Positions 7,865 through 15,995 of a DNA stretch of 64,000 nt are shown here, piece after piece (the first letter of the stretch is position 1; every line of letters starts with the position of its first letter). Source of the DNA: Lacticaseibacillus absianus (GTDB taxonomy: Bacteria; Bacillota; Bacilli; Lactobacillales; Lactobacillaceae); contig NZ_JABEKX010000005.1 in NCBI RefSeq assembly GCF_013407595.1, positions 29,529 through 93,528 of the forward strand. Direction: 5' to 3'. The notes beneath the pieces are model-generated. The model ran no database searches, was not told the DNA's origin, and saw nothing but the letters and a program-made list of their open reading frames with translations. The position numbers were made by a program, and so were the translations under genes.

Positions 7865-9220
7865 ATGAAAATCGCAGTTGTGGGATGCACACACGCCGGG
7901 ACAGCGGCGGTCCGCCAGATCCTTACCGAGCAGCCGGAGACGCAGGTCGAGGTCTATGAGCGCCGCGCGGACATCTCGTTTTTGTCCTGCGGCATCGCCT
8001 TATACCTGGAGGGCCTGGTCGAACGGCTAGAATCCATGTTCTACGCGGACGCCGAGGAACTTGAGCGGCTGGGGCCGAATGTGCACGTGCACCTGCGCCA
8101 TGATGTGCTGTCGATCGACGCTGCCGCGCACCTGATCAGTGTGCAGGACATGGCCGACGGGCACACATACACCGAAGCTTACGACAAGCTGATCATGGCG
8201 ACGGGCAGCTACCCGGTCGTCCCGCCGATCCAAGGGGTCAGCCAGCCGCGGGTGCTGATGTGCAAAAACGCGGATGACGCGACGGCCATCAAGCTGGCTG
8301 CCGCCGACGCCAAGACGATCGCGATCGTCGGCGGGGGATACATCGGCGTTGAACTGACCGAGGCCTTCAGCCACACCGGCAAGTCGGTGCTCCTGATCAA
8401 CGGGGTGCACGGCTTGCTCAGTCATTACGTCGATAGCGAGATCAGCGACCAGGTCGCCGCGGAGCTGGCGCAACACGGGGTGGTGACGCGGCTCAACGAG
8501 ACGGCGCTGAAGTTCGAAAGCGACGCCGAGCGTGTCTACATCCGCACCGATGTGGCCGAACGCACCGCCGACATCGCCGTGGTCTGCGTCGGATTTCAGC
8601 CGATGACGGAGCTACTCGACGATCAGGTGATGATGAACACCGACCACTCGATCCACGTGAACGACTACATGCAGACCAGCGACCCGGATATTTACGCCGC
8701 AGGGGATGCGGTCGCCGTGCATTTTAACCCGACCGGTACCGATGCGTACACGCCGCTGGCGACCAATGCAGTGCGTCAGGGCAAGCTGGCGGGGATCAAC
8801 GTGCTGGGCAACCGCGTGCGCTACATGGGCACGCAGGCGACCAGTGCCTTGCGCTTGTACGACAAGACGTTGGCGTGCACCGGCATCACGGCGGCACGGG
8901 CGCGCAAGTATGGGCTGAACGTCGACGCGGTGACCGTGGTCGAGAACTACCGCCCAGAGTTCATGCCGACGACCGCACCGATCACCATGCGCCTGGTGTA
9001 CGACCGGGACACTCGGCAGATCCTCGGGGCGCAGCTGTTCAGTGCTTACGACATCACCCAGTCTGCCAACTTGCTGTCGGTGATGATCCAGAACCGCAAC
9101 ACGATCGACGAACTGGCGTATGTCGACATGCTGTTCAATCCGCACTACGATAAGCCGTGGCATTACTTGAACCTACTCGGCCAGGCGGCGGTCACGCAGT
9201 GCGACGCCAAGCGCAACTAG
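7865..9220 (+). CDS. nox: NADH oxidase (probably water-forming), CoA-disulfide reductase family
   Basis: 451 residues. N-terminal FAD motif (VVGCTHAGTAA), redox-active Cys42 in SFLSCGIALYL, NAD motif VGGGYIGVELTEAF near 155-168, second FAD contact IYAAGDAV near 276-283 and C-terminal dimerisation domain. A single active cysteine at position 42 is the mark of NADH oxidase/CoA-disulfide reductase enzymes; in lactic acid bacteria the common form reduces O2 to water and regenerates NAD+. ATG 7865 is used because AAAGGGTGG precedes it; an in-frame GTG at 7856 overlaps that site. Confidence 0.87.
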   Translation: MKIAVVGCTHAGTAAVRQILTEQPETQVEVYERRADISFLSCGIALYLEGLVERLESMFYADAEELERLGPNVHVHLRHDVLSIDAAAHLISVQDMADGHTYTEAYDKLIMATGSYPVVPPIQGVSQPRVLMCKNADDATAIKLAAADAKTIAIVGGGYIGVELTEAFSHTGKSVLLINGVHGLLSHYVDSEISDQVAAELAQHGVVTRLNETALKFESDAERVYIRTDVAERTADIAVVCVGFQPMTELLDDQVMMNTDHSIHVNDYMQTSDPDIYAAGDAVAVHFNPTGTDAYTPLATNAVRQGKLAGINVLGNRVRYMGTQATSALRLYDKTLACTGITAARARKYGLNVDAVTVVENYRPEFMPTTAPITMRLVYDRDTRQILGAQLFSAYDITQSANLLSVMIQNRNTIDELAYVDMLFNPHYDKPWHYLNLLGQAAVTQCDAKRN

Positions 9221-9260
9221 CCCTGGCCCGACCCATGAATCGAACTGGAGGACAACTGTT

Positions 9261-9890
9261 ATGTGGAACCTGATCGGCATCATCGCCTGGGCGGGCCTGC
9301 TCGCCTACCTGATCTTCGTGATCGTCAACATCCGTAGCCGGCACTTACGAATGCTGGTGCGCCACCAGCAGGCCCGCGCGTGGCGGACGGTCTTGATCGA
9401 CGTTCTGGAGCTGCTCGTGCTGGTCGCTGCCGCGTACGGGATGGTCTGGGTCACCTGGCTGCGGCCCGTCGACTACACGGACCGCGCGGCGGTCTCGGTC
9501 GCGTATCGCTATGACAAGCTGATCATTCAACCAGACGCGAGCCAGTCGTATTACGTGACGGTCGAGTCTGGTAACGGCAAGACGCCGACGCGCTATTACA
9601 CGTATTGGACCGCCGGCGCGAAGAATCAGGTGACCAGTCGCAACGCGGACCTGTCGACCAGCACCGGCCCACTGTCCATCAAGGCTAGCGGTTACCCTTG
9701 GGACGTCCAAAAACTGGCTGACCTCGACCGCACCGCCGAGCGCGCGTGGGTCGCGGTGTTCACCAGCACCTACAAGCCGACGTGGCTGAACGGGCTGGGG
9801 ATGCACGTCGGCCATAGCGCAGGGCGCTTCGACTTGATCCGCGTGCCGAACGAGACCGTGGTCAAGGTCCTGCCGCTGGATCGCAACTGA
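9261..9890 (+). CDS. Membrane-associated protein of unknown function (LVIS_2131-like)
   Basis: 209 residues with hydrophobic segments near 1-22 and 48-68, followed by an extracytoplasmic region of about 140 residues rich in Tyr, Ser and Thr. GGAGG precedes the ATG. It lies 40 bp after the NADH oxidase gene and ends at a long perfect terminator, so the two may form one operon. The architecture matches what I remember of a lactobacillal family named LVIS_2131; function is not known. Confidence 0.65.
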   Translation: MWNLIGIIAWAGLLAYLIFVIVNIRSRHLRMLVRHQQARAWRTVLIDVLELLVLVAAAYGMVWVTWLRPVDYTDRAAVSVAYRYDKLIIQPDASQSYYVTVESGNGKTPTRYYTYWTAGAKNQVTSRNADLSTSTGPLSIKASGYPWDVQKLADLDRTAERAWVAVFTSTYKPTWLNGLGMHVGHSAGRFDLIRVPNETVVKVLPLDRN

Positions 9891-9904
9891 GCGCTTCGGC
9901 CGGC

Positions 9905-9956
9905 GCCGACACCAAAAAGAGCTGAGCGCATGCGCTCAGCTCTTTTTGGTGTCGGC
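9905..9956. terminator. 52-bp perfect palindrome, bidirectional terminator
   Basis: GCCGACACCAAAAAGAGCTG and its exact complement surround the centre GCGCATGCGC, giving a 26-bp arm on each side with no mismatch. Because both arms contain an A5/T5 run, it can end transcription from either side (gene 9261-9890 on plus, small gene at 10024 on minus). Confidence 0.85.
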
Positions 9957-9963
9957 TTATTGG

Positions 9964-10006
9964 GACTGTGCCATAACGCAACGCTCTGGACTAGTCGTGC
10001 CACCAG
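9964..10006 (-). repeat. Hairpin repeat, copy 6 (internally deleted)
   Basis: On the minus strand it reads CTGGTGGCACGACTAGTCCAG then GCGTTGCGTTATGGCACAGTCC split over two parts. The first is the left end and the second the right end of the hairpin repeat family; the whole central hairpin is missing. It marks the element's termini. Confidence 0.65.
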
Positions 10007-10023
10007 CGTGCTGGCACAACCCC

Positions 10024-10230
10024 TTATTTACCGGTGGGTTTGTGCTCCATGTAGTCGCAGAGACTCGCGATGATGGTTGGATCCGGAGCCTCGCGCATCG
10101 CCTTGATGTTGTGGATGTGTTCGACGGACACGTGACTGTTGAGCGCCATTTCGGTATCGGTCAGATTGTTCTTACGCTGGAACGCGATGATCTCACGCGA
10201 GAATTCGCTCACTTGCTCTTTTTCACTCAC
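10024..10230 (-). CDS. Small HTH-like protein (LBP_cg2779-type)
   Basis: 68 residues starting at GTG 10230 with AGGAGG eleven bases upstream. The sequence has a helix-turn-helix feel (LTDTEMALNSHVSVEHIHNIKAM, like a compact XRE domain where a helix follows VSVEHI). It appears as a single gene between the hairpin repeat remnant and a divergent promoter. I recall a similar lactobacillal family called LBP_cg2779, of unknown role; DNA binding is likely but unproven. Confidence 0.6.
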   Translation of the reverse strand: MSEKEQVSEFSREIIAFQRKNNLTDTEMALNSHVSVEHIHNIKAMREAPDPTIIASLCDYMEHKPTGK

Positions 10231-10345
10231 TGTAATGAACCTCCTCGATTTGCTTCCCCCTTAGTATACCGAACTTTGGCCCAAAAGCGCAGGGAAACTC
10301 TCGGCGGGCACGTGGAAGGGGACCGAAAAAAACGCGTCACTAAAC

Positions 10346-10374
10346 TTGCGTAAGCAAACGTTTGTTTGTATAAT
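10346..10374 (+). promoter_or_regulatory. Sigma-A promoter with palindrome in the spacer
   Basis: TTGCGT (10346-10351) and perfect TATAAT (10369-10374) are 17 bp apart. CAAACGTTTG, a perfect palindrome, fills the middle of the spacer and could be a repressor operator. It drives the gene at 10421. Confidence 0.75.
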
Positions 10375-10420
10375 AACAGTAGGAAGGTGTCGCATCACGA
10401 CCAGAAAGGGTGTGTGGACG

Positions 10421-10714
10421 ATGGACTTTGCCTATCTGAACGAATTGGCCCAGCAGCAGGCCACCCCGCTGCGCGTTCGGCGCTTCGAGAACAAGAACGT
10501 GATCATTCGGCGCAACTTGGCGAACGATGCCGGGTTGGTGACTGCCGTCTGGGACGCTTGGTTGCGGCGTGAACTGCGCGACTTTGGCGGCTTCGAGCCC
10601 GTCATTGAGATCGATAACCTCGGTTCGCGTAAGGACATCCGCTTCTTCTCCGAGCGCCAGCTTGCCGAAGCGGTGCATTACATTCTGGGCGTCGACAAGG
10701 TCGTCGCCGTTTAA
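10421..10714 (+). CDS. Conserved hypothetical protein
   Basis: 97 residues, soluble, charged, no membrane segment. The start ATG 10421 follows AGAAAGGG and comes about 45 bp after a strong promoter. Sequence has a beta-rich N-terminus (PLRVRRFENKNVIIRR) and a helical end. No family recognised. The 93-bp gap to the lactate oxidase gene contains a weak promoter-like pair (TTTACT at 10739, TATGCT at 10761), so the genes may be separate units. Confidence 0.6.
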   Translation: MDFAYLNELAQQQATPLRVRRFENKNVIIRRNLANDAGLVTAVWDAWLRRELRDFGGFEPVIEIDNLGSRKDIRFFSERQLAEAVHYILGVDKVVAV

Positions 10715-10807
10715 CTGACCAAAAGTGAGTGGTTTTGCTTTACTTCTTTTTCGTAAGTGCTATGCTTATCCCATAACAGCGAACAAGCAGATATGGGAGG
10801 TTCTATC

Positions 10808-11923
10808 ATGACAACAGTGAATGGGTACGAACAGAGCGATAACGAGCAGCGGTTGGCGATCCTCAACCTGCCGAGCTTAGAGGCCAAGGCTAAGGCGATC
10901 ATCCCGACCGGCGGCTTCGGCTACATTGTCGGTGGGGCCGAGGATGATTGGACGCTACGTCAGAACACGAAGGCGTTCACGCACGCCCAGATCGTGCCCA
11001 AGGCGCTGTCGGACATCGAGGCACCGAGCACCGCGACGACGGTCTTCGGCTTAGACCTCAAGACGCCGATCATGATGGCACCGGTGGCTGCGCAGGGCCT
11101 AGCCCACGCCAAGGGTGAGACGGATACCGCTAAGGGTGTGGCCGCCGTCGGGGCGCTGATGAGCCAGAGCACGTACAGCTCCACGTCGATCGCCGACACA
11201 GCGGCGGCCGGCGCCGGGGCACCGCAATTCTTCCAGTTGTATATGAGCAAGGACTGGGCCTTCAATTACAGTCTGCTGGATGAAGCCAAGAAGGCGGGGG
11301 TCAAAGCGATCCTCCTGACCGTTGACGCGACGGTCGACGGCTACCGTGAGCAGGACATCATCAACGACTTCCAGTTCCCGATCCCAATGGCGAACCTGCA
11401 GAAGTTCTCCGAAGGCGACGGCGCAGGCAAGGGGATCGGTGAGATCTACGCAGCAGCGGCCCAGAAGATCGGCCCGGATGACGTGCGGCGGATCGCCGAA
11501 TACACGGACCTACCGGTGATCGTCAAAGGCATCCAATCACCAGAAGACGCCATGCGCGCGATCGGTGCCGGGGCGGCTGGCCTCTATGTCTCGAACCACG
11601 GTGGGCGTCAGCTCAACGGTGGCCCGGCGTCCTTCGACGTCCTGCCGGCGATCGCCAAGGCGGTCAACCACCGGGTCCCGATCATCTTCGACTCCGGGAT
11701 CCGGCGCGGGAGCCATGTTTTCAAGGCGCTAGCCAGCGGGGCTGACCTCGTGGCGATCGGCCGGCCAGTGCTTTACGGCTTGGCGCTTGGCGGTGCAGAA
11801 GGGGTCCAGAGTGTGTTCGAGGCCCTGAATCACGAGCTTGAGATCACGATGCAGCTGGCGGGCACCAAGACGATCGAAGACGTCAAGCACGCGCCGCTGA
11901 CGCACTTCCAGTACGCAGACTGA
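10808..11923 (+). CDS. FMN-dependent alpha-hydroxy acid oxidase, lactate oxidase type
   Basis: 371 residues, matching lactate oxidase (about 370-374) and too short for the membrane L-lactate dehydrogenases. Visible active-site groups include the N-terminal tyrosine in GGFGYIVGGAEDDWT, FQLYMSKD (second tyrosine), LTVDATVDGYREQD (Asp and Arg), catalytic SNHGGRQLNG (His and Arg), and the FMN-phosphate loop DSGIRRGSHVFKAL. Likely oxidises L-lactate with O2 to pyruvate and H2O2. GGGAGG precedes ATG 10808. Together with the NADH oxidase it points to aerobic lactate/NADH turnover. Confidence 0.88.
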   Translation: MTTVNGYEQSDNEQRLAILNLPSLEAKAKAIIPTGGFGYIVGGAEDDWTLRQNTKAFTHAQIVPKALSDIEAPSTATTVFGLDLKTPIMMAPVAAQGLAHAKGETDTAKGVAAVGALMSQSTYSSTSIADTAAAGAGAPQFFQLYMSKDWAFNYSLLDEAKKAGVKAILLTVDATVDGYREQDIINDFQFPIPMANLQKFSEGDGAGKGIGEIYAAAAQKIGPDDVRRIAEYTDLPVIVKGIQSPEDAMRAIGAGAAGLYVSNHGGRQLNGGPASFDVLPAIAKAVNHRVPIIFDSGIRRGSHVFKALASGADLVAIGRPVLYGLALGGAEGVQSVFEALNHELEITMQLAGTKTIEDVKHAPLTHFQYAD

Positions 11924-11935
11924 CGCATGATGCGT

Positions 11936-11972
11936 GAAGCCCCGGTCACCGTTTCGCGGTGACCGGGGCTTC
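11936..11972 (+). terminator. Hairpin after the lactate oxidase gene
   Basis: GAAGCCCCGGTCACCG and CGGTGACCGGGGCTTC form a perfect 16-bp stem with a 5-base loop. There is no clear T-run after it, so it may act as an mRNA-end stabiliser or weak terminator. Confidence 0.65.
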
Positions 11973-12062
11973 GTCGTGGGGCTGAGTTGGTTGTCTGCGT
12001 GGGCTTGAAAGCTTTTACAACGCCGGTGGAGCGGGTATAATTGAGGGAGGAAGGTGAACGCA

Positions 12063-12530
12063 ATGAAAGTCTTGATTTTGTACGCATCCATCACGGGCAA
12101 CGCCAAAGGCATGGCCCGGATCTTGGAACAGTTCTTCGACCACGTCGGGGCGACGGTCACTGTCGGCACGATGCAACAGACGGATGCCGCGACGCTGAAC
12201 GACTACGATGCGATCATCCTGTCGACCTACACGTGGTCCGGCGGGACGATCCCAGAGGAGGCCGAGGACTTCTTTGGTGATCTGCAAAGCGTTGACTTCA
12301 GCGCCGGCCCGCTGGTATTTGGGGTCGTTGGGACCGGCGATCCGTTCTACGGTGAGGACTACAACACGGCGCCAGACCTCTTCACGGCTGCACTGCGCGC
12401 AAGCGGGGCTGTCCGCGGCGCGACGACGGTCAAGATCGAGCAGAACGCGACAGACGCGGATATGCCTGCCTTCGCCCAGTTCACCAAGCAGGTCATGGCC
12501 AAACTCAAGGAAGTGCACGGGGACGCTTAG
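12063..12530 (+). CDS. Flavodoxin
   Basis: 155 residues with the FMN-phosphate loop LYASITGNAKGMA at the N-terminus and the typical second and third loops (STYTWSGGTIPEEAEDFF and GVVGTGDPFYGEDY). It is a one-electron carrier of the cytosol. GGAGGAAGG lies upstream of ATG 12063. The small gene at 12553 follows within 23 bp and the pair shares a terminator at 12786. Confidence 0.88.
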   Translation: MKVLILYASITGNAKGMARILEQFFDHVGATVTVGTMQQTDAATLNDYDAIILSTYTWSGGTIPEEAEDFFGDLQSVDFSAGPLVFGVVGTGDPFYGEDYNTAPDLFTAALRASGAVRGATTVKIEQNATDADMPAFAQFTKQVMAKLKEVHGDA

Positions 12531-12552
12531 CGCCCCAGAAGGGAGCGAGAAC

Positions 12553-12783
12553 ATGGACAACACCATCTTTTTCAATCCTGGCGACGCGATCGCCAACGAG
12601 TTCGACTATCAGGCGGCTCGCCGTAGCGCCGAGATCTTCAAGGTCCAACACGCGGCGACTGAAGGACTGGTCGTCGCTTCGGACGCTAACGGCAAGTTTG
12701 CGGTGTTCTACGAAGCCGCGGCGGTCGAGCCGGATGCTGGCGCGCAGCCAGCCGAGCGATACACGATCTTAGCGCATCTATGA
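12553..12783 (+). CDS. Small hypothetical protein downstream of flavodoxin
   Basis: 76 residues, acidic, soluble. AGAAGGGAG precedes the ATG. It sits 22 bp after the flavodoxin stop and ends at a terminator, so it is likely co-transcribed. The pattern (phenylalanine-rich start, an alternating beta-like stretch VASDANGKFAVFYEA) suggests a small alpha/beta fold. No family recognised. Confidence 0.6.
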   Translation: MDNTIFFNPGDAIANEFDYQAARRSAEIFKVQHAATEGLVVASDANGKFAVFYEAAAVEPDAGAQPAERYTILAHL

Positions 12784-12785
12784 CC

Positions 12786-12818
12786 GACCAAAGACGCCTG
12801 ACTCAGGCGCCTTTGGTC
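12786..12818 (+). terminator. Terminator of the flavodoxin operon
   Basis: GACCAAAG-CGCCTG pairs with CAGGCG-CTTTGGTC around ACT, followed by GCTTAAG. Strong stem, weak T-run. Confidence 0.6.
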
Positions 12819-12836
12819 GCTTAAGGGGGAATGCAT

Positions 12837-13016
12837 ATGATGACCAAACGGATCTGGTGGACCGCCGGCCTGTTGGTGCTTCTCGCTGGACTGGGGGCAG
12901 GCTGCGCCTGGCTATTGCGGCAGCCGCTACCCAATGTCTGGGGCGTGGGCCTGCTCGGCGTGGTGGCAGGGATCGACCTGGCGTTGATCATCGCGTTGTG
13001 GTGGACCAAACGTTAG
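12837..13016 (+). CDS. Small two-helix membrane protein
   Basis: About 59 residues with two hydrophobic helices (roughly residues 5-24 and 32-53) separated by a short proline-containing turn; Arg/Lys at both ends. AAGGGGGA is six bases before ATG 12837; the earlier ATG at 12831 is too close to it. No family recognised; its coding status rests on the ribosome site and hydrophobic pattern. Confidence 0.5.
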   Translation: MMTKRIWWTAGLLVLLAGLGAGCAWLLRQPLPNVWGVGLLGVVAGIDLALIIALWWTKR

Positions 13017-13081
13017 GGTCGCTTTCTTACTTACTTTTTGATAGAATGTAAGAGATGAGACGAAGAAAGGATCTGATTCTT

Positions 13082-13486
13082 GTGGCAACATTGACAGATG
13101 AGATGCAAGCGATGGTCGCCAACCAACTCAACTTCCTGGCGACCGCGGATGCCCAGGGCAATCCGCAAGTCGGCCCCAAGGGGACCATGCGGGTGCTGGA
13201 TGCGCACCGCCTGATCTACAACGAAGAGACCGGCAAGCAAGCGTGGGCGAACCTGCAGGCCAGCGGCAAGGTCGCCGTGGCGGTCGTCGATCGGCCTCAC
13301 TTGAAGGGCTTCCGCTTCGAAGGGACGGTCGAGTTCCACGTCGATGACCAGATCTTCGCGGACGCGGTGGCCTTTGCCGAGGCGCGCCACCTGCCACCGG
13401 CGATCGCTGCGGTGGTGATCAACGTTCACCGGATCTACAAGCTCGACGCCGGCCCGACTGCGGGCGACTTGATCGAGGCGGATTAA
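13082..13486 (+). CDS. Pyridoxamine 5'-phosphate oxidase-fold protein
   Basis: 134 residues of the split-barrel flavin-binding family (PNPOx-like). The N-terminal helix and strand (MVANQLNFLATADAQGNPQVGPKG) are typical, as is the central FEGTVEFH strand. Family members bind FMN or F420/heme and act as small reductases; this one's substrate is unknown. GTG 13082 is chosen because AAGAAAGGA lies eleven bases upstream and an earlier ATG at 13055 has none. A terminator follows. Confidence 0.75.
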   Translation: MATLTDEMQAMVANQLNFLATADAQGNPQVGPKGTMRVLDAHRLIYNEETGKQAWANLQASGKVAVAVVDRPHLKGFRFEGTVEFHVDDQIFADAVAFAEARHLPPAIAAVVINVHRIYKLDAGPTAGDLIEAD

Positions 13487-13498
13487 GAAGCACAATGT

Positions 13499-13526
13499 GG
13501 ACTCGCGCATGCGCGGGTCTTTTTTG
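13499..13526 (+). terminator. Terminator of the PNPOx-like gene
   Basis: GACTCGCGC pairs with GCGCGGGTC around AT and runs into T6. Confidence 0.8.
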
Positions 13527-13568
13527 TGGGCCTTGACCGCTGGTTGGCGGGGTGCGGAACTCAAAAAG

Positions 13569-13610
13569 CGGGGCCGCCGACTTGTCATTCAAAACAAGTC
13601 GACGGCCCCG
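13569..13610 (-). terminator. Terminator of the SGNH esterase pseudogene
   Basis: CGGGGCCG-CGACTTGT pairs with ACAAGTCG-CGGCCCCG; on the minus strand a T5 follows. It lies just past the stop at 13620. Confidence 0.8.
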
Positions 13611-13619
13611 TCAGCATCA

Positions 13620-14270
13620 CTAGAGCCGGGTCTTGACGTAGGTCACCAGCTTGGCGTACCCCTGATCGTTCACGTGTAGCCCGTCTTTGAAATCAGCTGG
13701 ATCGACCTGACCGGCCCGGTCCAGCAACGCGTCGAACATGTTGATCAGATGCACATACGTGTACGGGATCATCCGCTGATATTCGGCGAACACCATCCGC
13801 AGTGTCGCGTTGCTGCGAAGCGAGTTGCCTTTGGCCTGATAGCCCTGCAGGGATTCCACGCAAGGGATACAGCTCAAGAGGTTGATGCGGCAGTTCGGCA
13901 GGTTCAGGTGGATGATCTCGACGATCTCCTTAACGTTCAATGCGATCTGTCACGGGGAGGCCATCGTCGTGTTGCCGAGGTCGTTGGTCCCGACCATCAA
14001 GAACACGGTGCTGGGGCGGCATTTCAGCACGCCTTGGTCGATGAAGTGCAGGAGCATGTCGGAGGTGGTCCCGGCGAGGCCGCAGTTATAGGCCGACGGA
14101 TATTCAGGAAAAAACTTCTTCAGGTCCATGAACTGCGTGAGCGAATCCCCGATAAAGACGACGCCGCCCGGGCGGGCTGTTTGGTTGGCCGCGATCACCT
14201 CGGCCATTCGGGCGACAAAGTCGCCGCGCAACTGGAAGCGATTGGTATCGTAAAGCATGTTTTCTCGCAT
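13620..14270 (-). pseudogene. SGNH/GDSL-type esterase gene interrupted by an in-frame stop
   Basis: The two halves (14270-13953 and 13949-13620) are in the same frame, separated only by TGA at 13952-13950. The 5' half carries the nucleophile block FIGDSLTQF and the oxyanion block GTNDLGN; the 3' half carries the Asp-His pair in DGLHVND. Together they make about 215 residues, the normal length of a GDSL hydrolase. The lost residue fits arginine (CGA to TGA). AAGGA precedes ATG 14270. No frameshift is needed; a single base change or sequencing error explains it. Confidence 0.85.
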
Positions 14271-14360
14271 TTTTTTCCTTAGATGATCTCACATGGCCAG
14301 GGGCGTTCGCGCTGGCCATCGGATTGATGTGGCTTGACCAGCGGGGCGAGCGCCCCAAAA

Positions 14361-14385
14361 AGCCCTCGCCGCAATGGCGAGGGCT
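14361..14385 (-). terminator. Terminator of the gatD-like gene
   Basis: AGCCCTCGCC and GGCGAGGGCT pair perfectly around GCAAT; on the minus strand TTTTT follows. Confidence 0.85.
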
Positions 14386-14400
14386 AGTGGCGTATCTGAG

Positions 14401-15066
14401 TTAGGCGTTGACGGTGTCGCGGTGGTAGGCGATGATCAGCTGCGCGATACCCTTGGCGATGTTGGCGTTGCGCAGGATCGGTCCGTGGGCGTAGCTGCCG
14501 AAGGTGTTCTTGTAGCGCATGCCCTCGACGCCATCGTCAGGGTTGTTGCCATAGCCCTGGATCATCCGGCCCAGCGGCTTGAGCTTGTCGGCGTCGTCGA
14601 AGTACGTGCGACCGCTGTGGTTCTCGAAGGCGCGCACGGTGCCGAATTCGGTCTCGAACTCGGTATCGCCGATCATGCGGCTGTCGGCCTTGAACACCGT
14701 ATGCAGGGGCAGGATACCCAGACCGGGGATGACCGTGCCGGAGGCCGTCTTGTAGTAACTGCCGAGCAGCTGGTAGCCGCCGCAGATCGCGAGCATCGGC
14801 TTACCGGCCTCGATGTAGGTACTCAGGGTGTCCTTGAAGCGCGGCAGGTCCTTCGCAACGACGGTCTGCTCGTAGTCCTGCCCACCGCCGAAGAAGACAA
14901 AATCATACTGCATCGCGTCGAAGTCGGCGGCCAAGCTGACATTGTCGACGGTGACGGTGTAGCCTTCTTGCTCGAGCCAGTAGCGCAGGATCTTGACATC
15001 ACCGCTGTCGCCGTAAGTGTTCATCAGGTCCTCATAGAGGTACGCGATCCGGATCGTTTGAGTCAT
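14401..15066 (-). CDS. gatD: Type 1 glutamine amidotransferase, GatD/CobQ-like
   Basis: 221 residues. Nucleophile Cys95 lies in MLAICGGYQLLG and the partner His194 in SYAHGPIL, the pattern of GatD, which supplies ammonia to MurT to amidate the D-Glu of lipid II. ATG 15066 has AGAAAGGA upstream. No murT gene adjoins it here, though the two are usually adjacent, so either the ligase is encoded elsewhere or this is a GatD-like paralogue. It is transcribed alone, with its own terminator. Confidence 0.75.
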   Translation of the reverse strand: MTQTIRIAYLYEDLMNTYGDSGDVKILRYWLEQEGYTVTVDNVSLAADFDAMQYDFVFFGGGQDYEQTVVAKDLPRFKDTLSTYIEAGKPMLAICGGYQLLGSYYKTASGTVIPGLGILPLHTVFKADSRMIGDTEFETEFGTVRAFENHSGRTYFDDADKLKPLGRMIQGYGNNPDDGVEGMRYKNTFGSYAHGPILRNANIAKGIAQLIIAYHRDTVNA

Positions 15067-15128
15067 GGTATCGTCCTTTCTGTCCACGCTTAGATAGGGA
15101 GATTTTAGCACAGATCGCGCGAACGTGC

Positions 15129-15995
15129 TCACTGCCCGGCGCGCAGACGGGGCGCGCAGCACTCGCGGGCGAACTGGGTGAACGTGCGGGCCGGGTGGCC
15201 GAGCACCTGCGGGAGCGTCGCGGTCACGGCCTTGGCGTTGCCTAGGCGGGTGATGACGTAGAGCATCACCATCACGTTGACGAAGTCTGCAGCCAGGCCG
15301 CGCTGGCGCATCGTGCGGCGGAACCGCAGGAGCCCGGGGTGGCTGTAGGTGATCGGCTGCCCGGCGACTTCGGTCAGAATGGCGGCGGCTTGAGTGTAGG
15401 TTAGCGCTTCGGGGCCGGTCAGCGTCAACGCCTGGCCGCGGTAGCGGTCGTCTTGTAGCGCGACGGCGGCCGCTTCGGCGATGTCACGGCTGTCGATGAA
15501 GCTGGTGCGCGCCCGCCCGGCGGGGATGAAGAGGTCGTGGCGCTGGAACAGGTCCTCGCCGTGAGTGGTGGTCAGGTTCTGCATGAAGAAGCTCGGGCGC
15601 AGGAACGTGTACGGCAAGTCGAGTTGCTGGATCAGCTGCTCGATCTTGCGGTGTGGCACCATCGGGTTGTGTTCGACGCCCATCAGCGAGACGAAGACGA
15701 CCTGCTTGACGCCGTGCTGCTTGGCGGCAGTCAGGAAGGGCAGCATGTCGTGCGCGGGGTCGGCGAGCTGCGGCGGGCGCACGAAGAAGAGCTTGTCGAC
15801 CCCGGCGAGCGCCGTATCGAAGGTCGTCGGCGTGAGAAAATCAAACGGGACGGTGGCGACACCAAGCGCCTGCATCGCCGCGGGGACGTGCTGATGCACC
15901 CCGGCGACGACCGAGACCTCAGGGGTCTGGGTGAGTAGCTGGACGAGCGGCCAGCCGATGTTACCGGTGCTGCCGAGAACGAGGATCTTAGTCAT
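15129..15995 (-). CDS. NAD(P)H-binding NmrA-like oxidoreductase
   Basis: 288 residues of the atypical SDR family. The nucleotide loop GSTGNIGWPLVQLL is at residues 8-21, and the NmrA-style region (VKQVVFVSLMGVEHNP, then LRPSFFMQNL) is clear. Such proteins reduce quinones or act as redox sensors. Its start overlaps the end of the MarR gene by 8 bp, so both form a regulator-enzyme operon likely induced by electrophiles or quinones. Confidence 0.82.
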   Translation of the reverse strand: MTKILVLGSTGNIGWPLVQLLTQTPEVSVVAGVHQHVPAAMQALGVATVPFDFLTPTTFDTALAGVDKLFFVRPPQLADPAHDMLPFLTAAKQHGVKQVVFVSLMGVEHNPMVPHRKIEQLIQQLDLPYTFLRPSFFMQNLTTTHGEDLFQRHDLFIPAGRARTSFIDSRDIAEAAAVALQDDRYRGQALTLTGPEALTYTQAAAILTEVAGQPITYSHPGLLRFRRTMRQRGLAADFVNVMVMLYVITRLGNAKAVTATLPQVLGHPARTFTQFARECCAPRLRAGQ

